Shown: positions 11,921 through 25,354 of the stretch, piece after piece
How the letters are laid out: each line of letters starts with the position of its first letter
How positions within the stretch are numbered: position 1 is the first letter of the stretch
Assembly (NCBI GenBank): GCA_002964805.2
Contig: PUDQ02000037.1
Span: 22,404-86,403 of the forward strand
DNA from: Trametes villosa
Taxonomy: Eukaryota > Basidiomycota > Agaricomycetes > Polyporales > Polyporaceae
Direction: 5' to 3'
DNA: 64,000 nt
Translations under genes and position numbers: made by a program
Notes under the pieces: model-generated
What the model was told of the DNA's origin: nothing
What the model saw: only the letters and a program-made list of their open reading frames with translations
Databases searched by the model: none

Positions 11921-14900
11921 ATGCAGCATATAGCCAGCTCAGATGCGCCCGCCCTCGCTCTCGACGACATCATGCACGCCATGTCCCCCACACCGCCGCC
12001 TCAAGCACTACCGCCAGAGCCGTCCTCGTCTGCCCTCCCTGAACATCCCTTCTCGTTCGATGCAAATAATCTGCCTGGTGCCCCGATCACCCACTACGCT
12101 GCACACACTCCCCGCACCAGCTCTCCAGAGCCCTTGGACTACTCCGAGCTCGAGTCATTGCGCGCCCGCGTGCAGGAGTGCGCGCTCTCCCACAACGCAA
12201 GGGAAGCTGAACTTGCCGCCATGGTGCGCCCGTCCGTGATATGGCCCGCAGCGTTCGCCTGAATCGTGATGGCGCAAGGTGTTACGCCTCGCCTCGCATC
12301 TCCTGCTCCATCCCTCCCCCGCGCAACTGGCCTCGCAAGCGGAGGCCATAGCCGACCTCACCTTTCAGCGGAATTTGCTACTCCGCGAGCGAGCCGAAGA
12401 ACATGATCGGTGGCAGTCCGAGAGGGAGCTCTGGGACAGAACCTCCGAAGCTCTTGTCAGGAAAGCCCATGTTGCGCACGAACCCACCACAAGAGACGCA
12501 GTGAGTATTAGCGTTCCTCCTGGGGAACTCGTGCTAACGTCGGCGTTCCAACAGGAAACCCAGCGCTATGTTGCGCGCTTGGAAGACGACCTGAAAATGA
12601 CCCGTCGAAGAGTGCGTCCAGCCTTCTTCCTCTGCCTTCCGCCATCTCATCCTGCTACACCAGCTCGCCGACACTCAGTCAAGATTTACCGCTCTTGAAC
12701 GGGAACTATCCCGGCTTCGCCCATTGCTCTCCTTACATGCAACCATCCTACAAGACCCACTACTATGGAGGCCGGAACACTATCCCCCAAGCACCGCCGA
12801 CCACGCTGGGCGCCCCGCGCACGAGACCAGGCAGGTCCCGGCAGAGATCCCCGTCCTCTCTGTGACAGGCGTGGCGCCCCAACCGCAGGGAGACGGCAGC
12901 GCGCAGCATCTGCACCCGGCGCAGGCATCGCGTGCGCCCACCAGCAAACACGACAAGCACCACCACCGCAAAGAGCGAGATAAAGACCGCGAGAGACCCA
13001 GGAAGCACCGGCACCGGCATTCTATAGCATCCTCGCGTCCATTACTTGCGGATGCTCGCTCCGAGTGCATACTGGTCGCGGCGCGCAAGCTCGGGCGACT
13101 TCGTGCTGGCCTACTGTCGGGCTTCGTGAAGGAGCGCGTCAAGCTCGAGCGCGATGCGGAGCTTCCCGGCCCAACAACACATCCTAGCGCGGATACGGAC
13201 CATTATGCTAGACCTACGCTGCTCTCTCCACTAACTACCCAGCCACGGCCCGCCGTGCTGGGCGGAGCGGCTGGCTCGGATCCTCACGCATTACCGGAGG
13301 GCCACGCGGGTTCGTCAAGTCCTCCAGTACCACTCGCCGCCTCCCGGCAAAGGCAAGGCTCGACCTCCAAACCCGCCCAGCGCCGCCTCGCACCCTCTCC
13401 CTTCGCCCCAGGCGCCTCGATCGCACGCCAGCCCCACATGCCTACTCACCTACACCCGTCCGCGCAGGCGTATCCTATGGCAACCCCAGGCGGGCATGCC
13501 ATGCCTCATCCTGGGTTCGTGTACTTCGCACCCGGTGCAGGACAGAGCGGGTCCGTCCCGTTCGTCATGCCCGTGCCGTGGGCCGTCCCGGGCACACCCC
13601 CGGGCAGCAGCGCAGGTAATCCACGACAGGGGCAGACCTCGTCAAAGGTCAAGACGCCCGCGCGTTCAAAGGCACCTACGGAGAGCTCCGGGACGCCGAT
13701 GGACTCGCTCGTGAGCGCGGCGCGGACGCTTATAGAGGACGAGGACTACGATGGGGAGAGTGGCGAGGCCGAGGGGAGTGGAGGCGCCGCTGCCGTTGCG
13801 ACGGACGTGGAGGCCACGGCGGAAGAGGACGCACCGGCAGACGAGACACCCGTGAGGAGGCGAGGTACACGCCGACGTGCGGCCGCTGCGCCGCCAGACA
13901 GTCCCGCGCCCAAGAGGAGGCGTACCGCTGCTGCGACGAACAACGGGTCTGCAAGCGCCGCCACCGCAGGCCCAAGCACCGCGAAGGCTCCCCGGAAGAC
14001 GAAAGCCGCAACAGCAGCAGCGGTCCCCGCCTCTGAGAGCCACGGGAAGCCCAAGACGCGCGGGCGCGCAAAGGGCAAAGGCAAGGCGAAGGCCACCTCG
14101 CCTCCCCCCGACCCCGTGCTGCCGCCACCGGTTGCGCCGCAGGTCGCGCGGATACGGAGCGCGCTGGACGTGCTCGCGGACCAGGCTGCGCAGGAGCAGG
14201 AGCGCTGGCCGTCGATCGATGCGGGGAGCCGCCGGGAGAGCGAGAGCGAGGGCAGGGAGGACGCGGGGGTGAGTGTCCAGGGCGAGGAGACGGAAGATAC
14301 ACAGGGTGCGGAGGCGCCGCCGCCTCCTTCGGCCGTCGTCGAGGATGATGTGTTTGCGCCAGGGAATGTGGCAGTACCCCCTCCGGAGGATGAGCGCGAA
14401 CGCACTGTTGAGCCGCCTGAGGCGGGCGTCGCACCCGTCGTTGACGAGCCGCCAGCGGCGGAGGATGCTGCCGCTGTGGCGGACGCAGAAGAAAGGGTCG
14501 AGCCCCTCCAAGCCATCGAAGGGCCCGACGACGCCAACGGGCAAACCCCACACGAAGACCACGCACCCGCCCCGGAGACGGCGAAGAAGTCTCCGTTACT
14601 TCCACCACCTGCATCCCTATCCACGCCCCCTCTACTTACATCGGATGCCCCGCATTCCGAGAGCCCCGTTGTCCCACCTCAAGACACCCCCGGCGCCCGC
14701 TCGCCGCTCGCAACTTCTCCGGCGGTCGCAGAAGACGTGCCACGAGCCTCCGCAGAGCCTCCCACCTCGAACCCTCCAGAGAGCTTGGACGCCCAACCCC
14801 AGGCAGCACAATTTGAGGGCGGCGTCATCCCCACTCCCGCTCCCGCTCCTCCTGCGGCCGAGGTCGAGATCGAGAGCGGCGACGAGGACGCGGAGGGTTC

Positions 14901-14922
14901 GATCGTCGACGACATGGAGTGA
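11921..14922 (+). CDS. conserved-type hypothetical protein, coiled coil plus long disordered acidic/basic tail
   Basis: Exons from 11921 encode an N-terminal region ending in a coiled coil (TFQRNLLLRERAEEHDRW and ETQRYVARLEDDLKMTRRR), followed by one long exon to 14922. A His/Lys/Arg cluster (KHDKHHHRKERDKDRERPRK) precedes a helical block with ECILVAARKLGRLRAGLLSG, the only compact conserved-looking segment. After it come Pro/Ala/Ser-rich disorder, a basic stretch with RGRAKGKGKAK that resembles an AT-hook and nuclear localisation signal, and a highly acidic C-terminus ending DEDAEGSIVDDME. A nuclear or chromatin role is plausible but not shown. I do not recognise a named family. Exon borders before 12724 are approximate. 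Confidence 0.65.
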
Positions 14923-15369
14923 ACGAGGTGGCCTGCGCTCGTGTGGTTGTATCATGTGTAGCTTTCTTGCTTGTGCTTCTTGTATAATCCAATAATATGG
15001 AATGCTGTATGTACATGAGGACGTGTGGTGTGTTTGACGGACTGGTTACTGATCATCGATTCATCCATTGCACCAACATGGGCGTGCGGGTGTCTCTTCG
15101 GTATGCACATTACCCCACAGTATCGCCATGCCGAGCACAAGTTGTGTTCTGTTCGCGCAAAATCCGACTTGCACCGTTGCTCACACACCCATCCTCGTAG
15201 CAATGTAGTTTGTTCATTTGTAGATGTTGATATACTCGACACTGGGAGCCATATATGCGGTAATCGATACAGTGGTTATACTTCGCTCGCTTTCCTTCCT
15301 TTTCGCCTCCACACGTTCCCCACACGCGTCCCCGGCCCCTCAATGCTCAGTGCTCGATACACGTAGCGC
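14923..15369. other. intergenic region between convergent genes
   Basis: Contains the 3' end of the plus-strand disordered protein and of the minus-strand dehydrogenase. AT-richer than its neighbours, with no coding signal. Confidence 0.6.
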
Positions 15370-17637
<2,268 letters not shown>

Positions 17638-17930
17638 GGTTCAGATGGTGGTTAGCGCAGAGTACGAGGAGACAGGGACTCTTAAGGAGGTCGATCGAGC
17701 CAGGCGCGCTCGGAGTCACGCCCGACCATGTACGGATGATCAGTCCGCCCATAGCATGCCAATCGAGATAACACTCAATATTTCCGTCCCGGCACATAAT
17801 TCACCAGACACAGCACACAGCACGGACGTGAGCGGAACAGCGGAGTATTATTCAACATGATAGTCTCAATATCTGTCCGGCCAACAGCCAACTACAGACG
17901 CGTCGCGCTATCGTAGAGGGTACACAGAGG

Positions 17931-18776
17931 CTAGATGGTCGCAGGTAGTTTGTCGATGTCCTGCCGGAGCTGCGCGAAGAACCACGACGAGCAGAGTATG
18001 CTCGCCGCGCAACCTGCGCACCCCACCTGCGCCGACTGCTGGAGGAACGGAAGCGAGAAGATGACGCCGGAGGTCGGCCGTATGCGCAGCTCCTCCTTCG
18101 CCCGCTCCCGGTAGTCCGTCCACCATCGCGGCGGGTCGCACGCCTTGTCCCACCGCCCGTTGCACTGCATACACTTCAGATCGCGAGGGGGCTGTAGGAG
18201 CGCTATGGCGGCGCGGGCGCGCTCCTCGCGGAGGACCACGAGTCGGTGGTAGTCGTACGCGGTGATGTGCTTCAGGTCTTTGTGCGGCTCTTGCGAGGAG
18301 AGCGGTGTATTCAGCAGTGCCCGGGAGGCGAGCTCGGCTTCTTCGACGAGCTCGTATTGGGTGGCGAGCCCGTAGACTCGGAGCGGGGACGCCTCCAAGA
18401 ACTCGGGTGCAACCAAGCGTCGGCGCAGGCCTTCTATGGCTACCGCGAAGTCGTACTTCCGAGCCGCTTCAAGGGCGGGCGCGAGCTCGTCTAGAGTGCG
18501 GACGATCGGGGCCTCCACGGGGTAGATGAAGCGTAGCAGGGTGTCCAGCACCGAAGCCGGCTCTGGGAACGGAATGATGGGCACCACGGTGTGGTCTGCG
18601 GACTCGGGCTGTGGTAGTGACAGCATCCCCTCGAAGAGTTGCGACGCAGTCGAGAGGATGCATTGGTGGACGCGGAAGTCAACTGACTTCAGGGAGGATA
18701 CGAGTTTGTCATCGTAAGGGCAGTCTGAGCGTAGGATGAAGTCGCCGTCGGCGAAGTTGAACACTGGTGAGTACAT
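17931..18776 (-). CDS. BTB/POZ domain protein
   Basis: A single-exon protein. The N-terminal half carries a BTB fold: FNFADGDFILRSDCPYDDK, VDFRVHQCILSTASQLFEGM, and LLRFIYPVEAPIVRTLDEL, then AARKYDFAVAIEGLRRRL. This arrangement is very common in basidiomycetes, where such proteins are thought to act as adaptors, for example with Cul3 ligases. The C-terminal half has Cys pairs (CMQCNGRWDKAC; GCAGCAASILC). The start is placed at 18776 because a TATAAG lies at 18832-18837, about 55 bp upstream; an upstream in-frame ATG at 18827 would lie too close to that box. The partner is unknown. Confidence 0.83.
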   Translation of the reverse strand: MYSPVFNFADGDFILRSDCPYDDKLVSSLKSVDFRVHQCILSTASQLFEGMLSLPQPESADHTVVPIIPFPEPASVLDTLLRFIYPVEAPIVRTLDELAPALEAARKYDFAVAIEGLRRRLVAPEFLEASPLRVYGLATQYELVEEAELASRALLNTPLSSQEPHKDLKHITAYDYHRLVVLREERARAAIALLQPPRDLKCMQCNGRWDKACDPPRWWTDYRERAKEELRIRPTSGVIFSLPFLQQSAQVGCAGCAASILCSSWFFAQLRQDIDKLPATI

Positions 18777-18831
18777 GGTGGGTGACAAGTCGAAGGCGGG
18801 ACACGGGGATGAGGCGGGACGGAACATGTAC

Positions 18832-18837
18832 TTATAG
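18832..18837 (-). promoter_or_regulatory. TATA box of the BTB gene
   Basis: CTATAAG on the minus strand. Transcription would be expected to begin about 30 bp downstream, between the two candidate ATGs, supporting the start at 18776. Confidence 0.5.
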
Positions 18838-19039
18838 GCGGGCCGGAGCGAAGATGTGGCTGGCAGTGACAAGGGGGAGGCGAACAAGTTCGATCACACA
18901 ACCACCGGCCCAGAATGAAACCTACAGGGCTTCCTGTGGTCAGCCCACAGCGCCTCCAGGGGAGAACAGCACATACCTGTGGCTGAAACACTGGAATACC
19001 ACTGCTGACCGGACTCAAAATAGGTAGCAATGCAGCCAA

Positions 19040-20575
19040 CTACCGTCTTCGATCATAGTGGTCTCTCGATTGCCGTTCACGGCTCCTGCTCCTGCGCCTC
19101 TCACGGGTACTGTCGGTGTCGCGGTGCCGTGGCCGCGGTGACTGGGAACGGCGCGAGCGTTCTTTCGAGCGATCGTGGCGGCGAGGGCTGCGGCTGCGAC
19201 TTTTGCGCCGCCGCCGACCGCTGTCGGGGACGTCGAAGACCATGCCGTAGTTATTACCGCGCTCTTCTGATTGCCCTCTGTATCGCCGGGTGGCTTCGAG
19301 GTCGTCACGGCCACCGAAGCCGCCCTTCCCTCGTCCTCCCCGAGGTCCCATCTTGACGTTGTTCGACCATTGATTGTTCAAACGAGCGACGGATTGGGAG
19401 CTGATGCAAAGTAAGCAGAAGCTGGGAAATGAACGGAGATAGACACTAACAAGTCTACCCATATCCGACGATCATCCACAAGGACGTTTTGCATCTTGAA
19501 ATACGCCTGCGGGATGCCCCTTAGTTGCAACTATGCCAACCGGGACCTATGACGGCGTACCTGTTCTGCATCCTCTCTCTTGTCGAATTCGATGAACGCG
19601 TACTGCAGTGAGTCCCCTGTCTTCTTGTCCCGGATGACCTGACAACTTATGATAGTCCCGAACCGGGAGAATATAAGCTCCAGGTCCTCATCCCTCGTCA
19701 CCGGGTTAAGCTTGCAGACGAACAACACGTTCTCTGGTGGGCGGACATTGGCGAAAGGCAGGTCGCCGACCATCTCAAGTGTCAGGGCGGATGCTTGTGC
19801 AGCTTTCTTGCGCCGGATTTCCTCGGCCTCTTCTTCAGGAAGTGTCGCCAAGGGATCCTCATCTTCTGCAATGCGGGTAGAGTTATCGGGAGGCCGAACG
19901 GGTGGAGATTCTGGTACCGCAAGGCCGGCAGGGTCTTCGAATGGATCCTCTGTCACAGCATGAGTAGCTTGTGCGTTTGACAGTGGTCTTGTACTCACCG
20001 AGAATCTCGACATGCCTAATCCTCACATCCTTCAGAGGCCTCCCATCCTGGTCCGTGAACACGTCGTTGAGCTTGTCCAAGGTCTCGAATCCTTCCACGA
20101 CATGCCCGAAGACTGCGTGCTTGCCGTCGAGATATTCGATATTGTCGCCTAGCGTTATGAAGAACTGGCTACCGCAACCACCCTTGTGTTCCTCGGCGAC
20201 GGCAGGCGCGACAGCCATGGACACGGTTCCCCGCGCGCGATGTTTGAGACGGGGCACGAACTCCGGCGTGAAGTACCGCGGCGCGTCTTTTCCCCCTTGC
20301 GAGGCTATCAAAGACCAGATGGATTCTCCTCCAGTACCTGTGGCAGTAGGGTCACCGACCTGTGCGAGGAAGTCCTTCGAGACTGCGACGCTACGCGTTC
20401 AGTAATGCACCCCAACGGTCATGGCTGGGTGTATGCGCCTACCATTGAAGAATGCGTTTAGGTTGTAGTAGTACACTTTACACAGCTTTAGGAAGTTCTC
20501 GCATGTCCTCGGGCACAGGTCTGTCTCGAGGTCTATGACAATGTCGCCGAGGGAGGTTTCGAAGAGCACAGACAT
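19040..20575 (-). CDS. cyclophilin-type peptidyl-prolyl isomerase with RRM (PPIL4/Cyp6 type)
   Basis: Order of domains: cyclophilin domain from [20 protein letters not shown] through [31 protein letters not shown] and [14 protein letters not shown]; an acidic linker with [20 protein letters not shown]; an RNA recognition motif with [20 protein letters not shown] and [15 protein letters not shown]; and a C-terminal tail dense in Arg-Ser and Arg-Asp dipeptides. This is the architecture of PPIL4 in animals and Cyp6 in fungi, nuclear proteins linked to splicing. About five short introns are present, the one after AEQ lying between the two RNP motifs' end and [17 protein letters not shown]. Start ATG at 20575; the stop follows DHYDRRR at 19040. 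Confidence 0.92.
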
Positions 20576-20857
20576 GGCGGTCGGCGGCCAAGCCGGTGTA
20601 GCGCCTGTGGCCGGATGAGCGCCTCGAGCTCTTTGGAGGCGTCACCTCGACTCCCGCACTGCCAGAGCTGCTGGGACCGATTCATTCACAACAGTCTATA
20701 CCTCCAAGTATGTTATTACGATAAGCGAACGTGGTATAGCATTAGGCTGTGAGCTACCGTATCCAAAGGAGCGCGATAATTTACACCTCGATATACAACG
20801 CAGTGGCTGACTTCCCATAATCCAAACAGTCTATTCGTCCGTGCACCCGTCCCAAGT

Positions 20858-23800
20858 CTAGAAGTCGCGCTCCCGCGCCCAGCTGCGGTGGGGGAACGCC
20901 TCATCTCTCGGGCTTCCACCGTAGTACGACGCACCCATGCTGGGGTCGACCTCCTCCGACGCCTCGTACGCGGCGGTCCAGGTGGACAGCCCGAACGGCA
21001 GTGTGCTCCTGGCTTGGGGTATAGGCCGTGGAGGCGAGGAGCGGGGAGTGCTGTTCGTCTCACTGCCCTTGGCAGGGGGCCGCGAGACCGGGGTCTGTGG
21101 TCGCGAGGCCGAAGTTCCCCTTGCGGCCGCGCTCGGGCTTGTGACGGAGGCGGAAGCAGCGGTGGAGGCGAAGCGGAAGCTCTGCATCTTGCGAGACAGC
21201 GCCTGCAGCACCGACTCGCGATCAGGACGCTGCGAAGAGTCGGGGACGGCACTGGTATCTGGCTGCGCGTCCTCGCCGTGCTGGGTGAACGTGGTGCGGA
21301 TCGACGAGTCGGAGAGGCCCCGCCTGAGAGCCCGGCCCAGCGCTGGTGGGGGTCCCGAAGTGCTGTCCTCGTCCGCCGAGGAGACGTCTCCTCCGAGCTG
21401 CGGAGAGTCGATGACGGCGTCGACGATGCGCGACAGCCTCTTGCCAGAAGCCGCGTGCCGAAGGGCCGAGCGACCTATTGTCGCGCCGCCCGAGTTCATC
21501 GCCGCCATGCTCGCCATCCTGCTGACGACCTTCTGAGTCCTCGGGACGACCACCCACGGATCCACTTCGGCGGGGCGAGGTGCTCCGGCGAAGATACCCA
21601 TGACGCTGCGGGAGGCGTCCCGTCTTGGCTCTGGCTGGGCTATGGCAGGTGTGTTGGCGGTGGTGCTCGGGGTGGTAATCGCGCTGAAGTCGCCCTCTCG
21701 CCCTGGGTGCGCGGAGTATGTGCTGGTGACCGCGCGGCCGACGGCAGTCCCGCTGAACTCGACGTTGACCGTCATCGCAGACGCGGCTAGCGCCGCTTCG
21801 CGCTTCGGCACGATCCGTGCAGGAGGACGACCCCGGCCGATCGTACGGGCTGGTGGGGAGAGCGCACGAGCGGTCGCGCTCTCTCCCGGACTACTCGCAT
21901 TGTTGGGGATGCCGAGTAATTTGGAGAAGGGAGTGATCCAAGAGGGTGCTGCAGCGCTGCTAGGGAGGTCGCGAGAGGCCGCGTCTGCGGCGTGAGCCTT
22001 AGACGGGTTCATCGCCGCCTCGCTAACCTTCCCCGCGATGGTAGGGTCAAGGATGACGTCGTTGAGCGTCACCCGAAGCTCGCCAAGCTCCGTGAAGACG
22101 TCTTTGATGACCTTCAGGAGCCCTCGGAGGTCGCGTCGAGTGCATGTGGTGGTGATCTTCTCGTCTTCAAGTAACGGCCGGAAATGGGTTCGGAGGGCGG
22201 TAGCATCACTGAGGATAGCGTTGACTGTGGACCGAGAGAGATGGCTGACATCGGCACCTAGTAAGTGCTGTCGCTTCAGGCGGTTGGTGAGGGTGAGAGC
22301 GTCGGCCTGGGTTATCCGGTTGAACAACTGGACCGTACGGTCGACGAGCGCCCCGATAGCGGAAGACTGGCCATCAGTCAACGACGAAGACTCGGACTGG
22401 CCGTCGTGGGGAGAGGACATATCAGCGATACTTCGAGGTATGGGGGACGGGGACAGAACGGATGTTCCGTTCCATGTGAGGTCTGTCTGTACGCCGCGGG
22501 ATCGTGTAAGGAGGAATAGGGACTTCTGAGCGCGCGGCCGCTCGGGTGACATGGGGGTGCTCTCGCTTTCCTCGATCTCGGAGCTAAGGTGAGAGGGTGC
22601 ATAGCCGGCCCTGTTGGGCGCGAAAGACGTCCACTTAGAACCCGCGGCAATGTGCGAGTCTGCAGGAGACCATGGTCGACGATCGGTCTCTGGCGTCATA
22701 GGTTCCTGCGAAACACAGTTAGCCAAGGGTACATGAATTCGATGGAGGTCTTGCGTACGAAGCCCTTCCTCGCCGAACGTTCCGTGCTTTGAGAACGGCG
22801 CTGAGAGGTCTTCTCTTCCCCTAGCCTGGATCGCAAGACGGAGGTGGTCGGAGCAGTGCCAACGTGGAATGTAGGCGACAGGGGGGTGGTCGGCTCGCGG
22901 AAGGTGTAGGAGTTGCCACTCTGGGTGTAGCGATGCCTGCGAGAATGGGGTGTGTCGCTAGCTCGACGCTCCTCCAGCTCTTCCTGTAGTGAATGGAAGT
23001 CTTCTCTTGTCGATGCGAGCAGGTTCTGTAGTTCCGCGTTATCGCGCTTGAGGGCCTCATTGTCTGCGACCAACGACTCGAGGACCTTCGTGACCTCGTC
23101 GTCTTGGACGGACGAGGAATGCCCTAGTTGCTGCATGTCTTATGTTCAGGCACTGTACCATGCCGGGACTATTCCAGGCATAACACGTACGTGATATTGA
23201 AGCTGTTCCAATCGCTGTCGGGCGTCGCTCAGGATCTCTTCCGACAACTCACGTCGGTGGGTTCTGTGGGTCTCCGCCTCGTCTTTCAGCCGCGTGACTT
23301 GGGCCTGCAGTTTGGCTGGGGCGTTCCTCTCAGCTAGTGTCATATCACAGTCGGCGAACAAATGTCTACTCACTGCACTTCTCCCTGTAAGAAACGAGCC
23401 GTGTCTCCGCCATCCGGGCTCTCTGGGTGGCACTATCAAGCTCTTGCTGGAGGTCGTCCTTCTCCTGAAGGGCGACCGCAACTCGGTTCTCCAGGCCAAC
23501 TGAGCGGGCGTTCTGTGCGCTGAGACGAGCCAGATCCGTTCTTGCAGTGTCGAGCTCCTGAACGAGACCCTTCTTGGAAGCCTCGCACACCTCTGTGTGC
23601 ACTAGGGCCTGAGTGAGACGCTACGGGGGGCTGTGATTAGCACTGGCGCAACATTAGACCCCCGCCGTGGACGCACCTTCTCCAAGAGTGCGTTCTGTGA
23701 AGGCTACCTTGAATTCACGATACAACATGGAGTGTTCATGAACATACCTGCTTGACAAGCTCCGCAACCCGGACATCCACAGGCGAGTCCGGTCCTATCG

Positions 23801-24253
23801 TATTATCGCTGCTACTTGACGAGACTTGCAGTGCCTGTTTAAATATCGTGGGGATGTCCTCATTGTGAGGGACAGTATCATGGGCGTGCAGCCATACGGT
23901 GTACTCACGTCGTGTCTGCGTACCAATGCCTCATGCCGTTCAAGCAGTGCGCGACCGACCTCTTCATGCCCTCATGTTGAGAGGGCGAAATATAAGGCCT
24001 GGATACGAATGCGGCACGTACCTGCACTAAGGACCAGCCGACTCTCGAGTTTGGCCTTGAACGCGGACCACGCCTGGCTCGTCTCGCAGTCCTCCCGGCC
24101 GCAGCAGCACGTAGACGCATTCTCAGGTTCAGGTGAAGACAAGCGGGACACACTGCTCAAAGTGTGGGTGAGGTCGTCGATGGTGGCAGTAGCGCGGTGC
24201 AGGCTGCTAGCAAGCTGCGAGTCTGGAGTCAGCGGGCGCAAGTCGAGTGACAT
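20858..24253 (-). CDS. large coiled-coil protein, function unknown
   Basis: The N-terminus MSLDLRPLTPDSQLASSLHR (ATG at 24253) is followed by a Cys cluster (TCCCGREDC), then several exons of heptad-rich coiled coil (VAVALQEKDDLQQELDSATQ; LVADNEALKRDNAELQNLLA). A Ser/Thr/Pro-rich linker with TPLSPTFHVGTAP and EPMTPETDRRPWSPADS, suitable for proline-directed kinases, leads to a compact helical region (QLFNRITQADALTLTNRLKR; LLEDEKITTTCTRRDLRGLL; VTLNDVILDPTIAGKV). A long disordered tail ends at 20858. The layout resembles cytoskeletal or spindle-pole scaffold proteins, but I recognise no named family. At least seven introns split the N-terminal half. Confidence 0.72.
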
Positions 24254-25354
24254 GGCTGGTCAAAGGCACGTCCAAGCCGACGAGGAGAGCTATGGCTGCC
24301 AGCAGCGAGAGGGGTATAGGGAATGCAGGACAGTTGAGCTCGGAGTGCGGCAGTTATGAAGGAGCATGCAAGCTGTTGCTCGCGTTGCTCGGAGCTTGGA
24401 GAAGAGCCCAGTCCAGGTTGGAACGGCGTGTCCTGCAGGTGCGAACAAGGTCGGGAGTTAATAGTTAACAAAGCGAGATGGACGCGTTAGAGAGAGTAGT
24501 GATGCTGCTGGTACGGGACCTGGTGGGAGTGGGATGGTACAATGCACCGTACTGTGGGCCCGAGCTCCGGTGTCGTTCCCGCACAATCCGAATATAGCGA
24601 AAGCGCCTTGTAATTACTACGTACGCAGTGGTCGGCTTATATACTAGAGATCTGTTGAATACTTGAAGCTTTGAAGAAGCGCAGTAAACAGATTTTGGAT
24701 GCAAAAAGCAACTTCGCGATGAACCGGAGGTTCATGTGTTCTGAAAAATTCGTAAGGTGGCATTGATGTGAGGGCGACACACGGAATCCCCTAGTAAAAG
24801 GCGAGGGGATTGTGTCTTGTACCGCCCTCTGCCACTGCTGCTGGAGCCCGATCCACAAGACCGTCTGGCGCACTTTTGCATATTGCTCAACTCGCGGGTT
24901 CATCTCCGTTGATGGGGAGCCTCCTGACACAGCGCCTCGGCCAACGACCAGCGTCCGGGCTCGCAGGACCAGCCAGACAGCACCTCGTCCGACGATGTGT
25001 AGCCGCGAAGATTGCCAAGGACACCGTTTTAGTCCAGATTGGGATCAGGACCAGGGAAAACAGGCCCACGTTCTGCTACGTGCAGTCCGCCTTCATGAAC
25101 ACTACACAGTCCTAATAGTACTGGCACATCGATGAACCTGCGTATGTGTAGCAAGGTAGACATCACCATCAAACACCCAAATGAATCGTGACATGCAAAT
25201 GCACTCTTCCGGACCTCTTCCACGAGTAGTCACCGGCGCCATCATGCGCCTCGGCGGTGATTAATTCACTCAGACGATGAGGCTCTCAACGTTACTCCAT
25301 TCATCAAACGCAGCGGTAGCTATGTACACGCGTACACAGTACTGCTACAGGCCC
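24254..25354. other. intergenic region
   Basis: Holds the upstream region of the coiled-coil gene and the 3' end of the sedolisin gene, both on the minus strand. Short ORFs have no recognisable motifs. Confidence 0.5.
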
